In this document: positions 1 to 10,735 of the stretch, piece after piece | Layout of the letters: each line of letters begins with the position of its first letter | Numbering within the stretch: the stretch's first letter is position 1 | Origin: Hyperoodon ampullatus | Lineage: Eukaryota > Chordata > Mammalia > Artiodactyla > Ziphiidae | NCBI GenBank assembly: GCA_949752795.1 | Contig: OX457058.1 | Location: 169,014,223 to 169,078,222, forward strand | Direction of reading: 5' to 3' | Length of the DNA stretch: 64,000 bases | Position numbers and translations under genes: made by a program | Notes under the pieces: generated by a model | Seen by the model: only the letters and a program-made list of their open reading frames with translations | Database searches by the model: none | Told to the model about the DNA's origin: nothing

Positions 1-206
1 TGGCGCAGTGGTAGAGAGTCTGCCTGCCGATGCAGGGGACACAGGGGGCATGCAGGTTCGTGCCCCGGTCCGGGAAGATCCCACATGCCGCGGAGCGGCT
101 GGGCCCGTGAGCCATGGCCGCTGAGCCTGCACGTCCGGAGCCTGTGCTCCGCAACGGGAGAGGCCACAGCAGTGAGAGGCCCGCGTACCGCAAAAAAAAA
201 AAAAAA
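1..206 (+). mobile_element. CHR-family SINE, short form, cut by window start
   Basis: The SINE begins inside its tRNA-derived head (tggcgcagtgg, an A-box-like promoter motif) and ends with GTACCGC and 15 A. It lacks its first ~14 bases because the window starts there. The B-box-like region around 57-66 carries a small insertion (gggggcatgcag) relative to the other copies. An apparent 108-residue ORF starting in it is only SINE sequence. Confidence 0.93.
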
Positions 207-660
207 GAGCTGCAGCTACGGTTGAAGGGAGTCTGTTGGATGCGGGGTCAGCAACGCCACCCTCAGAAAGCAGGTGCTCCTCCCTCGAGGAGCCCTCAGG
301 TTCTTGAGGGTCCTGCTCAAACTGTGCTAGCCCCTCTTGCCAGCCCTAATCCAATGAGCTTGGGAAACCACCCTGCGCCTCGCGATTCCTTAGCATGGGA
401 AATGGAAAACAGCATCTGTAGCAGAAGTCTTTCAGTCTGAAAGGTGAGTAACCTGCCAATCCCTGCCACTGTAGCACACATTGGGGGGTGGTCTCTATAC
501 CTTTTGAGTGAGGACTGTCAAGAAAAACTCTTGTCATGAGAAATTCCAGCACATTCCACTCCTGAGAGCACCAGTATCTTCAGTTTACCCTTTTGGTCAC
601 CAGGGCTTGCTTGGGAGGAGCCTTAATCTCTGCCTGAGGGTTCCCGTGGGGGTAGGGGAG
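207..660. other. low-copy noncoding sequence
   Basis: I see no repeat or gene here. A GGTGAGTAA donor-like site lies at about 445, but no matching acceptor and open exon precede it. Confidence 0.4.
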
Positions 661-673
661 AACTGAGAGAACA

Positions 674-850
674 GAAAGCACCATGGGTTCAGATCCCAGC
701 TCTGCCAATTAGTAGCTCTGTGACCCTAAAATTTACACATCTAAAAGACAGGGTAATTAATCATCTCTACCGCTCACAGGACTGTCTTGGGGTTTACATG
801 GGGATTTTTTTCAAGTGCTTTATAAACCACTCCCAAATGTGAGCTATATT
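674..850 (+). mobile_element. MIR SINE
   Basis: The order of MIR landmarks is recognisable: gggttcagatcccagctctgcca, then tagctctgtgacc, then a diverged gggataat-type middle and tcaagtgctttataaa near the 3' end. It is an old tRNA-derived mammalian SINE, strongly diverged. Confidence 0.7.
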
Positions 851-879
851 TACATTGATTTTATTGCTGGGTTTCTAAA

Positions 880-1447
880 GGCCAAGCAGAGCAGACTGAG
901 TTTCTCCTGAAGGGCTTTTATTACAGATGCCAGGCAGATTTATGGCAGCCTGCTTCTCCCACCAGGATCCCAGGATCCTGGACTCTGTACAAAGTCTATG
1001 TCTTGGTGTCAGACACTGGCTGACACGCCCCACCCAGGGAGGCTTAGTCTGGGCTGTCTTTATCCTGGGGGTCCCATCTGTCCCGGTGGGAGTGCAAAAA
1101 GAAACGCCCAGAACCTGCCTGAGAGTGATCCAGGGGGCTGGACGTCACCAGCCTCCTGGCTTGTGAGCAACCCACCCCTTGCCCTGGTCCACCCTGCACT
1201 CACGTAATACCTGCCTGCCTCACCACCCTCCTCCCAAACCCAGGATCCCCAGAGGCCGATGACCGGAGCACATGAGCTCAGGCACAGAGGAAAGGTGCCG
1301 CATCTCCCCTCCCAGGTTCAGTCCCACACTCTGACAGCAGGCAGTGTAATCTAGGGAAGGGTCCCTGGGCACAATCCCCTGGATGCCCCCAAAGGACTCA
1401 GAAGGAGCCTCCATGGCCCCGCCACATTCTTCACCACCACTGCTTAA
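880..1447. other. low-copy noncoding sequence
   Basis: No repeat, RNA or exon could be supported in this stretch. It contains short overlapping ORFs on both strands without coding character. Confidence 0.35.
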
Positions 1448-1450
1448 AAC

Positions 1451-1630
1451 CAGTGGTCCTCAGACGGGGGTCCTCGACCAGCAGCGTCGACATTACCCAG
1501 AAGCTTATCAGAGATGCAAATTCTCGGCCCCCTCAGACCTGCTGGTTCAGAGACTCTGGAGTGCGGCTGGCCACCCGGTGGAAGACGCTCTCCTGGGGAT
1601 TCTAGTGACACTCAAGTTTGAGAACCACGG
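1451..1630 (+). mobile_element. MER5A-type hAT MITE, near full length
   Basis: The element is bounded by cagtggtcctca at the left and tttgagaaccac at the right. These are the diverged terminal inverted repeats of the MER5A family (non-autonomous hAT-Charlie DNA transposon, about 190 bp). The internal atgcaaattctcggccc and gctggttcagagactctgg blocks also fit MER5A. Confidence 0.75.
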
Positions 1631-1770
1631 CTTTGATCCGGGGAGCCTCACCCTGGCTGCCTATTAGAATCACCTGGGGAACTTTAACATAAACCAATGC
1701 TCAGGACCCAACCCCCGAGGTTTTGATTTAATTAATGCTGCCCCCAACAGTACGTGTGAGAATTTTTTTC
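1631..1770 (+). mobile_element. second MER5A-like fragment abutting the first
   Basis: It contains attagaatcacctggggaact and the ggacccaacccccgaggttt block, which are the middle of MER5A. The 5' end is missing and the fragment starts directly at the 3' end of the preceding copy. Confidence 0.6.
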
Positions 1771-1774
1771 CTCA

Positions 1775-2135
1775 AATACTTTAAAAAGAATACAAGGAAC
1801 ACAGAGGGCTCTTAGGGCAGTGAAACGACATGATACTATATGGTGTCTGATACTGTGATACAACACTATAATGGTGGACACGTGTCATTATACTGTTGTC
1901 AAAACCCACAGAATGTGCCACATCAAGAGCAGACCCCAGTGTAAACTATGGACTTTGGGAGATGATGACACGTCCGTGTAAGTTCATCAGCTGTAACAAA
2001 TGCAGCACTCTGGTGGGAGATGGTAATGGGGGAGGCTGTGTGTGTGTGTGTGTGTGGACAGAGAGTACACGGGAACGTATCTGTACCCTCGCCTTAATTG
2101 TGCTGTGAACCTAAAACCACTCTAAATAAAAAAAT
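1775..2135 (+). mobile_element. old L1 3' UTR (L1M class)
   Basis: The motifs are taaactatggactttggg, agttcatcagctgtaacaaatg, actctggtgggagatgg and the terminal gtgaacctaaaaccactcta. This is the familiar 3' UTR of an old mammalian L1, ending at an A-rich tail. It includes a TG dinucleotide run (2037-2056) in the usual G-rich position. Confidence 0.75.
2037..2056 (+). repeat. (TG)n microsatellite
   Basis: About ten TG units inside the L1 3' UTR. Confidence 0.9.
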
Positions 2136-2138
2136 CTT

Positions 2139-2255
2139 GGGAATTCCCTGGCGGTCCAGTGGTTAGGACTCCACATTCTCACTGCTGAGGGTCCAGGTTC
2201 AATCCCAGGTTGGGGAACTAAGATCCCACAGCTGCACGGCAGAAAAAAAAAAAAA
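2139..2255 (+). mobile_element. CHR-1-type SINE (small form)
   Basis: It starts gggaattccctggcggtcca, contains the B-box ggttcaatccc and ends in a run of 13 A. It is diverged from the other small-form copies. It is inserted just after the L1 tail, so the flanking A-rich sequence obscures the duplication. Confidence 0.9.
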
Positions 2256-2595
2256 TGTAGTCCATAAAATAAATACAATACAAAAAAAGAAGAAGAAGGT
2301 GGTTGTGATTCAAGTGGTCTGTGGAGCCTGGGGTGATGCTCGGGAGGAGGGCAGGACAGCCAGGTTTCAGAGTCGGCAGGTCAGACCACACAGCTCTGGC
2401 GCTCAGGGAAGACACCGAAAGGAAGGAATTAACAGTCACAGCTGACAGAGGGAAAGTTGGGGTGGGGACAGGCGGGCTTTCTTGAAAGCACTTTCCTGTA
2501 GCCCATCCAATGGCTCATTCATTCCAACTGAGCTTTCACCATCTTCCCTCCCCACATCCGCCTTAACCCCTCCCTCTGATGTAGTCAGTACATCA
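2256..2595. other. low-copy noncoding sequence
   Basis: The stretch opens with A-rich sequence (aaaaaaagaagaagaagg). I recognised nothing else in it. Confidence 0.35.
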
Positions 2596-2597
2596 AG

Positions 2598-2782
2598 CGC
2601 TGGCCTGAGTCACTCTACTTGGAGTCAACCACAGTCCCCGCTTTCTAGGTGGGGAACTGGAGCAAGTCACCTCGTGTACCTGCTTTGACCTCCGTTTCCT
2701 CATCTGCATATGGAGGGTACTGAGAGGCTGGAGTGGGATACGGCGCAGGGCACAGGGTAAGCACGCAGCACAGTGAATGCAG
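2598..2782 (+). mobile_element. MIR SINE
   Basis: MIR landmarks: gagcaagtcacctcgtg, gacctccgtttcctcatctgca and agggcacagggtaagcacgc. It is diverged but collinear. Confidence 0.65.
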
Positions 2783-2834
2783 GTTGTCATACGCAGCTGC
2801 TACAGCCCGGAGCCCACGTCCAAACACCCTTCAC

Positions 2835-2950
2835 TCCGTAAATGCTCACTAGTGCCTGCTCCGGGCCAGAGGCTGGGGGTACAGAATTTGCACCCCTTTG
2901 ACTCCAGGGAGGCTCGAGTCCCTCCATGAAGGACAAGGAGGACGTCCCTG
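2835..2950 (-). mobile_element. L2 3'-end fragment
   Basis: The segment taaatgctcactagtgcctgctccgg followed by aggctgggggtacag is the reverse complement of an L2 3' end. Adjacent ORFs on both strands show no domain. Confidence 0.5.
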
Positions 2951-3154
2951 AGGCTGCTGGCTTCCCACCAGGTGGTCTCTCCTTGGAGCCTGTCACCCAG
3001 GCGAGGGGAGCCTCTTCCACAGAGGGAGCCTCCGGAGGGACGCCCGTGTCCCGACAGGCACTGCTGCTTAAGAACCCATGTTCTAGAGAGAGCCCAAGGG
3101 TACGTGTTACAGAAGACAGCACACCCTCTGCTTTCTTTTATTTTCCCTTTTATG

Positions 3155-3700
3155 TTTTATAAGCCTTTGACTGAAGTATAACATACAATAACAGAAAAAG
3201 CATGTATCACAAGTGAGCAGTGTGATGGAGATTCACAGAAGGATGCCCAAGATCAAGATGGAGAAGAGAACATTTGCAGGACCCTAGCAAGCCCCGTCAG
3301 GTGCGCCGGCTCCCTGTCCCCAGAGGTAACCACTAGCCTGCCTTCCAGCTCCCCCTACCCCCGCCCCAGAGTAGTTTCACCTGTTCAGGAACTTTACTAT
3401 CAGTGCTCTTCCAGGTCTGAGCAGCATGTCAATGGGACATCCGTGTTTTGCATGTGGGGGTCTTTGGTTCGCTGTCATCGCTGCTTATGTGACTATGACA
3501 CCCTGATGTAACCACTCTCCAGCAGATGGACATTTGGGCTGTTTCCACGCTGAGGCTATTATGACTACTCCTGCTCTGAACATTCTATGCCTGTCTTTTG
3601 GTAGACACAGCGCTCCTTTCTCTTGGGTAGATACCTGGGGTGGAACGGTGGGGTCAAAGGGCAGGGATAGCTCAGCTTTAATCAAGCCATGTTCCCACCC
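3155..3700 (-). mobile_element. old L1 ORF2/3' end relic
   Basis: The plus strand reads tgaagtataacatacaataa, then gaggtaaccactagcctg, then gatggacatttgggctgttt, then tcttttggtagacacag and gggtagatacctggggtgga. These are the reverse complement of the end of an old L1 in correct order. The reading frame is thoroughly broken. Confidence 0.75.
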
Positions 3701-3912
3701 CACACCAATCCCCAGTGCTTTACCTGCTTTATTTCTCTCCCTATGGCTCTGCACCGTCTCACTCACTTCAGACGTTTATCTCTTTTCAGTCTCTTGCCCT
3801 TCTAGATGTCGACGCTCCATGAGGGCAGGGATTTTTGTTCACTGCTAAGTCCCCAGAGCCTCTGGGGACACTGCCTGGCCCAGAGAAGATACTCAACAAA
3901 CACCTGTAGGCC
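3700..3912 (+). mobile_element. L2 3'-end fragment
   Basis: It shows the typical L2 series: ctttatttctctccctatgg, ctccatgagggcagggattt, ttgttcactgctaagtcccc and actgcctggcccagagaaga, then ctcaacaaacacctg. Confidence 0.75.
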
Positions 3913-5334
3913 AGCCTCTGAGCTTTTCTGCATTCTCACCTGCACACAAGAGTCGGGACACCTCTCAGCTGTCCCTCTGTCCTTCCTCCTGCAGCTGCCT
4001 TTCTATTCATCCAGCCCCCAGTCCCAGATGCCGATCAGGACTTGACTGAAGGCCGAGAGCTCCCTGCAATTCATGCCACGCCACATCCCTTCCCCAGGAC
4101 GGAGCGTCCGGCCTCCTGGGAAAAGTCCAGCCTCAAGTCTTGGTCCTGTGAAGGCCGGCTGACTGCAGTGCATTCCTGAGTGCCGGCTGCAGGCCAAGCC
4201 CACAGGAGTCAGGAGGGGCAGCCAGAGCACCCAGTAGTGAGGGCAGAGAGCCGCGAAAGTGGGTCAAGCAGCCCCATGGGGCTGAGGCAGGTGAGGCCTT
4301 TGGATCACAGGGGCGCTCCGGAGAAGCTGGACCTGACCCAGTCCAGGGAAAGCAGAGAGGGCTTCAAGGAGGAGGTTTCTCAGGAGCTGCCTGTTCCGAG
4401 ATGCCTATAATTCCCCAGAGAGAGAAGGCTGGGGCAGGCGTGGCAAGCAGAGATGGGCATGTGCGGAGCTGGGGCGGGGGGTGGAGGGATAGATGCAGCA
4501 GGGCCGAGGGGAATGGGGGAGATGGGGTTGGAAAGACCTCAGGGTAAGATGGAGGTGGAGGCAAAGAACTGCCAGGCCAAGGCCGCTGGGCTCTGTCCTA
4601 AGGACCGGGAGCCCCAGGGGCGTCCTGAAGAGGTCACCCGATGGCAGTGTGTCGGGCACAGGCAAGAGGGCACCTGCCACCTTGCTGAACCGCAAGCTGC
4701 GAGCCGGCAAGTCTGGGGAGTGTGTGCATTTCCCACAGGTGCCCCGCGGTGCAGGCGCTGCCCGTCCCCAGACCCACTCGGAGCCGCCAGGGCTTGGGGG
4801 GGCAGAGCTAGGAGGCTGGGGCAGTGCACCCCCCAGGGGAAGGCGGGGGCCAGAAGGAAGGAGGTGAAGTTGGCACGGAATCCACAGTCTTGAACACCTT
4901 GCCTGACCCAAGGCTGGCCCTCCGTGCAACAGCCGTGGCTCTCTCTACCTCACACTGCCAGCCCTTCCAGAACCTTCCACGCCACCTTGGGGCAGGGCCT
5001 CCCCTCCGGAGTCTCAGACCCTGGCGTCACCAGGGCAACTGCCCACAAACACGGGAGCCCAGGCCTCAGCACCATAAACAACCCTGACAGATTCAATAAA
5101 TAGAGATGTACTACAGCAATTTGTGGGGAATTTATAAGAAATTAAAAATCCAATGTGGACAATAAACAACTCATTGCTGAATCTGCCCCCACTTAAAGCT
5201 GAATAAACCACGTGCGAGCATTTTTCGAGCGTGACATTGCGAGGCTGAAAACTGGGCTTTGCCAGGAATGCTTCCTGAGCCTCTGAAGCCTCTGGGTGCT
5301 GCTGGGGAGAGGGCATCCGCACGTCTGCTCACCT
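3913..5334. other. low-copy GC-rich sequence, possible L2 scrap
   Basis: A good acceptor-like tract (ccttcctcctgcag) ends at about 3992, but no donor follows in an open frame. The piece gagggcttcaaggaggaggt at about 4358 resembles antisense L2. The ORF of 174 codons on the minus strand (4405-4929) and that of 146 codons on the plus strand (4453-4893) overlap in GC-rich DNA and look like chance. Confidence 0.4.
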
Positions 5335-5545
5335 CACAGGGTGCTTTACAGTCTATACAGCGCCTGCACCTGCGGTCGCCCATCTGGTCCTCCCAAAGCG
5401 GTGAGTTTGATTAACACCATTACGATGATGAGCCTTGCAGTCAGCACAGAGCCTGAAGCGCAGTGACTTGCCCAAGGTCACACAGCTAGTCAAAGTCAGA
5501 GAGGATGCAAATCCCCGTCAGCTGACTCCAAACCACTGTGCGCAC
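5335..5545 (-). mobile_element. MIR SINE
   Basis: It contains the antisense MIR core gtgacttgcccaaggtcaca followed by cagctagt, preceded by gtgctttacagtctatacag. This is one of the better preserved MIRs in the window. Confidence 0.8.
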
Positions 5546-6374
5546 AGAGGCAGCCACGTGTGCATTTGCCACACCCACAGCAAGTGCACCCAAGTGAGGT
5601 CTGATGTGGGGAGCTGGCTGAATTCTCTAGAAATTTGCCCTATTTAAAGAGCATCAAAGGGGCCTGTTTCAAACGGATCAACACATTCTCACTCACACTC
5701 CCGCGCCACCCAGAAGGGCGGGCAGGAGGGCTCAGATCTCCAACTCTGCAGTGCAAGCGTGGCAACCTCACCAGGCTGTCTTCAAGATGAAAGGCTAAGA
5801 AATAAGGAGGCACAGATGGAGAGAATGACTGGGAGGTTTTCTACCCCGCTTTCTGAAGCGTCAGAGATTCACAGGAGGGGAGGGTGAGATGGAACCCCAG
5901 AGATCGCATCAGGGCCCAGCAGCCTGTTCCACAGAGAAGGAACCAAAGCCGGCCCGGCTGCACGAGGGCAATGAGCCCGGGGAACACAACTTGGGAACAC
6001 CCGCGGGTGCCCCCTGGTCAGACTCTCCAGGTCACCGAACATTACAGGATTAGAACAACGGGAACAAACTTGGGTGGGAGAGATGAGTGCAGAACCACCA
6101 AGCAGGGCGGGCAGGTGCGGGCCTTCTCCCAACAAGGGGTCACAGGCTAGAACAGGCGAGCATCCGTGGGGGTGGGGGTGGGGACAGTGGACTGAGCTCA
6201 GGAATGAGGGTGGCTCTGCTCTGCTGCGAAGGCCCATGCAAGACAACAGGGCTGGGTGTGTGGCATCCTCAGAAAAGTCTCGAAGGGCACGACAGGTTTT
6301 TATGGGAAACCAGGGAGGTCCAGTTAGCACTGGGGCAGGCGGGGAGTATGGTAAGACTAGCAAGAGCCAGGTCT
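5546..6374. other. low-copy noncoding sequence
   Basis: No repeat is recognised. A G-rich segment (gggggtgggggtgggg, 6168-6183) has three adjacent G runs. The antiparallel ORFs at 5869-6460 have no coding character. Confidence 0.35.
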
Positions 6375-6535
6375 ATGGGAGTCAGGTCTCTCTGGTTCAA
6401 AGACCCCAGTGGTTGGTACTTGCTAGCTCTGTGGCCTTAGATATGTCCTTAAGCAAGTGACGTATCTGAGCCTCAGATTCCTCATCTGCACACTAGGGAG
6501 AATGATAGAGTCCCACCTCCCAGAACTACCAAGAT
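6375..6535 (+). mobile_element. MIR SINE
   Basis: Landmarks: ctagctctgtggccttagat, taagcaagtgacgtatctga and gcctcagattcctcatctgc followed by acactagggagaatgat. Confidence 0.8.
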
Positions 6536-6536
6536 A

Positions 6537-6585
6537 AAAGTATAAATGTCCAAAAAAAAAAGGAAAAAAAAGTATAAATGTCCAA
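6537..6585 (+). repeat. two-copy tandem duplication, period 32
   Basis: The string aaagtataaatgtccaa occurs at 6537-6553 and again at 6569-6585, separated by A-rich sequence. Confidence 0.85.
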
Positions 6586-6589
6586 GAAA

Positions 6590-7545
6590 GATGGGGACCC
6601 AGGCTCAGCAATGACAAGGAACTGGTTCGAAGTCATGTGGTCAGGATTCCGTAGGACAGTGACCCATATCCACACTGGAAATTCTCCTCCAAACTCTGGG
6701 CTGGGCCCTTTCCACCACAGAAGCACTGCAGGGTTTGACTCCGGGGCTGTACCCAACTCTCCCACCCTGAAGGGAACCTGACATGCAAGCTGGTGTTTGA
6801 TATTCTTTTTCAAAAAGTAACTTTCCAGTCCTCAGTTCCCCGAAAACAAACTGGCAGCGAAGGCCAGGGGTGAATCCTGACACACCACCACCAGCCACAG
6901 ATTTCTGAACACGGTTTTCGTGTCACTGACTCTGTCTCAGTGAATCTTCTCAACCTCAGAGGTAGGTGCCATGAAAGTCCCCTTCCACATGAGGAGGCTG
7001 GGACCAGAAGGCAAATGACTCACCCACCGGCACTTGTGAGGATAAGGCTGGTCCCCTGACAGAGATGCTCGCCGCCTCTGCCAGGGGGGGCGGGTTGGTG
7101 TGAGGGAGACGGGAGCGCTCCACTCTCAGAAGTGGTCTGAACTTCAGCTTGGCTAGCGAACCGCAGGTATGTGCAAAGACGAGCAAAGCACCTGGAAGCA
7201 GCAGGGGGTCGCAGAAAGGGCGGGAAGACGACGGTGCAGATGGTGGACGGGCCCAGGGAAGCAGCCTGCAGCCCGGCGGTGCTGGAGACCACCCACCCAG
7301 GGGCCAACACCTCAGCATGGGTCCACACTCTCCCTTTCCCCAGGTCGGGAACACACATGGGCAACAGCCTCCAGCCATGAAGGACAGAGAGGGGATCTCC
7401 GGGGCGTGGGTGAGAACTGAAGGAGGGGCGAGAGGACACGTGAGAGAGAAACAGAACCTGGGTGCATCCAAAAGTCCAGCAGGACAAACTCCAAAACCAA
7501 CGTCCCTTTCTACAACTCCCTATACTGTTTGGCTTTTTTTTTTCC
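6590..7545. other. low-copy sequence with an exon-like segment
   Basis: The segment 7344-7409 (66 bp, a multiple of three) follows tccctttccccag and precedes GTGAGA. It is open in two of three frames, one reading VGNTHGQQPPAMKDREG. I recognise no family, and such splice-like pairs occur by chance in GC-rich DNA, so this is weak. Confidence 0.2.
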
Positions 7546-8155
7546 CCAAGGAGTACATACTACTTTTCATAAACTGTGAAAACAACAAATATGATTTATT
7601 ATTCATATAGCCCACAGAAATAATCACCAACTTGCCCCAACAATATCAGAACCAGATGTTCGTCACAGCACTATTTACAAGTGACAAACCAGAACCACAG
7701 CCGACATCCACCAAGAGAATTCAGTAACTTTGCTGACAGAGAGAACATTATGCAGCCATTAAGAAAACAAGTCTGTGGGACTTCCCTGGCGGTCCAGCGG
7801 CTAAGACTCCGCGTGCTCCCAGTGCAGGGGGGGCCCGGGTTCGATCCCTGCTCAGGGATCCCGCATGCATGCCGCAACCAAGAGTCTGCATGCTGCAATG
7901 AAGATCCCATGTGCCGCAACTAAGACTCGGTGCAGCCAAATAAATAAAATATTAAAAAAAAAGAAGAAGAAAGAAAGAAAAAGAAAACAAGCCTGAGTGG
8001 AGCCTTTAACAAAAGGGGAAACTTGATCAACAACACGTTAAGTGTGTTTGAGGGAAGCAGGTACAAACAGAAAACAATTTTGTTTAAAATATATAAACAG
8101 GTTCCATCTCTAAACAGAGAGGAAAAACTCAACGGACGTTCATGACGGGTGACTG
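7545..8155 (+). mobile_element. old L1 3' fragment interrupted by a CHR SINE
   Basis: The left part contains cagcactatttacaagtgac and attatgcagccattaagaaa, both typical of L1 ORF2 3' ends. The right part (7996 on) continues with aacaggttccatctct-type sequence. A CHR SINE sits between them at 7777-7980. Confidence 0.6.
7777..7980 (+). mobile_element. CHR-1-type SINE inserted in L1
   Basis: It begins gggacttccctggcggtcca with B-box ggttcgatccc and a longer tail than the other small forms (ctgcatgctgcaatgaagat repeated motif, then aaataaataaaat). Target duplication: aagaaaacaagtctg (7761-7775) and aagaaaacaagcctg (7981-7995), 14 of 15 identical. Confidence 0.93.
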
Positions 8156-9109
8156 CTGGTGATCTCCGGGCCACAGGTAAACACATTTTGCTCTTACCAG
8201 CCACAAAGGAGGCTCTCCTGGACCACTTTGAAAGACATTTTCAAACTGCTTCTGGAGGGTCAGAGAATCAAGCGGGACGGAGGTGCCACCTTGGCAGGCG
8301 GCCCGGGTCCCACGGCAGCACCATACCATTTGAGGCAGCAAACGGGTCCAGAACGACCTGGCTAGAGAGTCCCTGGCTTCTGTGGACAGACGGGCCTGGC
8401 CTCAACACACCTCAGGGTGTTTCATCTTCTCCCCATCAGAGGTCCTTGTCCCCATCAGGCAAATGATGGCACTGAGGCCTCAGACAGCAAAGTAAGAAGG
8501 CCGAGGCCCAAAGCTGGCTTGGGGACACCCTTGTCCTTATTGAAGTGGGAGCCGGGAATGGTCAGCCTGGGATATTCACTCGGTACATACTGTTATTAAG
8601 CTCTGGGCTTAGGGGAGGGCTGGGCCTCCCATTTATCAAGTTCAGTAAATGGATACCCCCAGCCCCCCCCCCCCCCACTGTGTATCTCCTCCTCCTCTTG
8701 TGCCAGGCTCCCTTCCCCTCAGGCCACACTCCTAGGCCATTAGCTCAGTCCCAAAGGCATCCTTTCTCATCCAGGCTTTTGATGCTCCTGTCAAAACACT
8801 GTACATAACGTATTTCCACTTGGCAGGGCCTGCGGCAAAAATACTGCCCAGGCAGGGAGAAGGGAATGAGGCAAGGGCTGCTTCCACGCCAGGAAACCCA
8901 CACCCTGCCTACCCAGGGATCCAGGGGCCCCACCCACCAGGGATGGGAGAGACTCCAAGTCGAGGCCAAATTTCTGCCCCATCAGACAAAGGGATGGGCT
9001 TCAAAAGACCCTTCAAGTGATCTCAGGAGCAAGAAAACCAGTGAGCTGCTGGAAGATCCTTACCAGCCCCAAGCTGACCTCAGGCTACTCACGGCTCTCC
9101 TTTAGGAAG
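8156..9109. other. low-copy noncoding sequence
   Basis: No repeat is recognised apart from a run of 14 C at 8663-8676. ORFs are short and overlap on both strands. Confidence 0.35.
8663..8676 (+). repeat. poly(C) tract
   Basis: Fourteen consecutive C. The length may be polymorphic or a sequencing-sensitive site. Confidence 0.9.
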
Positions 9110-9265
9110 GCCTTCCCACCTGCCCTGGTCTCATCACATTCATCAGTCTTGTCACTATCTGGTAGATGAGCCTCAGAGAGGTTTTGCCACTTGCCTGGGG
9201 TTGCACAGCTACGAAGGGGAGAAGCTGGACCAGGGGCCAGTCCCTGAATTCTCAATCCAGGGGAA
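9110..9265 (-). mobile_element. MIR SINE
   Basis: Antisense MIR core: gccacttgcctggggttgca followed by cagctacg, preceded by gatgagcctcagagagg. Confidence 0.7.
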
Positions 9266-9289
9266 GGTGGGAAGGACCAGAGCCAGCGC

Positions 9290-9415
9290 TGGCTTTGCCG
9301 CTGCACAGCCTGGAATCCAAGCCCAGCTCTGCCGCTCACCTTCTGGGCGGCACAGGGCAAAGCCACTCCACCCGCCTGAACCTCAGTGCTCTCGCCTGGA
9401 AAGTGGGAATGTGGG
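9290..9415 (+). mobile_element. MIR SINE fragment
   Basis: It reads aagcccagctctgccgctca, then cacagggcaaagccactcca, then gaacctcagtgctctcgcct ggaaagtggg. The order matches sense MIR. It lies 25 bp from an antisense MIR. Confidence 0.65.
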
Positions 9416-10554
9416 CAAGGCCCAGACTATCACTGCTGCCACCTGGGCTGGTTCACAGAAGCGCAGCCCAAAGACATCACAGCACTGTGGAATCATTACG
9501 TGGGCATTTCAGAGCTCTGAAGCAATATCACTAGGTGATCCCTGCCCAGGTGCCCAGGCTGGTCACCTTCTTTTGAGAACCGGGGAGCCCTAAATGTTCC
9601 CCCAGGACACCTGATGAAAGCCCCCCCCATTCCCATCGGACCTCTGAGCGCCTCCCAAGTGGCTTCTGTGGAAGTGATGAGTGAGCCCCGCTCCACGCCA
9701 AGTTCTCGGGACACAGCGTGAGCCGGGATCTCCTTATAGGGTATGCTCTGAGGGCACTGCAGAATGTTCAAAAAGAGAGAGGCTACTCAGACTGCTGGTC
9801 CGTCTGGAAAACTGGCCTGCGGGGAAGGGGGACAAGGCAGCCAGGCCGACTGGGTCCCTGAAAGGTCTGCCCCTGCCTGTCACTCATACAGGACATCAGA
9901 GAACCTGGGAGAAAGGCGGGCGGGGGGGGGAAACTGCAGGGGTTCCCGGGGGAGTTCTCAAGGGTGGGGATGGCTGAAGGAGAGCCAAGCTGCAGCTCTG
10001 GGTTCACAAGCTTTTGGAAAAGCCATGAAATCGCAGCTGTGCACATGCCTCCTGGGGCTTCCCCCAGCCAAGGGGAAGCTAGCATGCCGGGTTGGGGAGG
10101 AGGGCTTATGTGGCCAGGGTCAGGGGTCAGCACCCCTCAGAGGTGATGCCTTGGCTGGGCACAGGGAGATCTCGAAACAGGAGGTAAATCAGCCTGCCCC
10201 CAGCCAGGGCAAACTCGGCTCCAATCCCAGAGGGCACCACAAACCAGGCTGCCCACGTCCCAGTCTAGGAGGGGCCTCGGGCTGCCACGTCCAGGAGGGC
10301 ACCCCCGAGTGGGGACCCCATGGGACCACAGCAGGAGCATCGTCCCTGTCAGCCCTGCTCTTAGCAAACCAGACAGGTGTAACTGACACGGTAGACATTT
10401 CTGGCTTCTTTTCTTTTCCTTTCCTTGTGATAACAAATGAAACAAGAGAGATCCTTTCACTTTGGCTCAGCTACCAACCCAGTCGTTCACCTGCACAACA
10501 CTTTAGAATCATATGAACTTCCACGGGCCGCAAGGACGACGAGGATAATGGCTC
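9416..10554. other. low-copy GC-rich sequence
   Basis: A 250-codon ORF (plus, 9764-10516) crosses most of this stretch. It has no recognisable domain, is rich in Gly, Ser, Pro and Gln, and a 107- and a 116-codon ORF overlap it on the other strand. I read it as non-coding. Confidence 0.4.
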
Positions 10555-10735
10555 CAGTAAATAATAACAAACAGCTGCTTCTGAGGACGGCTACGTACCC
10601 GGCTCTGCGCCGTTCCTGCGCTGCACCGGCTCAATCTCATGACAACTCTGCAAGGCCGGTTCCAGTATTAGTGCCTTTTTGTCAATGGCTCTTTGGGGGT
10701 AACTTGTCCAGTTGAAAGTCCAGAGCCCGAGTGCG
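10555..10735 (-). mobile_element. MIR SINE
   Basis: It reads cgtacccggctctgcgccgt, then caatctcatgacaactctgc and gtaacttgtccagttgaaag, the antisense MIR order with several CpG-type changes. Confidence 0.6.

Noticed and set aside
114..440. Recurring peptide starting MAAEPARPEPVLRNGRGH at many loci
   Set aside because: It is the translation of the short CHR SINE body, repeated wherever that SINE occurs, and not a gene family.
2965..2985. CTCF-like ccaccaggtggt
   Set aside because: The essential C after GG is replaced by T, and the flanks do not fit.
7777..7860. tRNA genes suggested by A-box and B-box motifs
   Set aside because: These are the tRNA-derived heads of CHR SINEs. The anticodon stem and acceptor pairing are lost.
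9764..10516. 250-codon ORF, plus strand
   Set aside because: No domain, Gly/Ser/Gln-rich, with other long ORFs opposite and no splice context.
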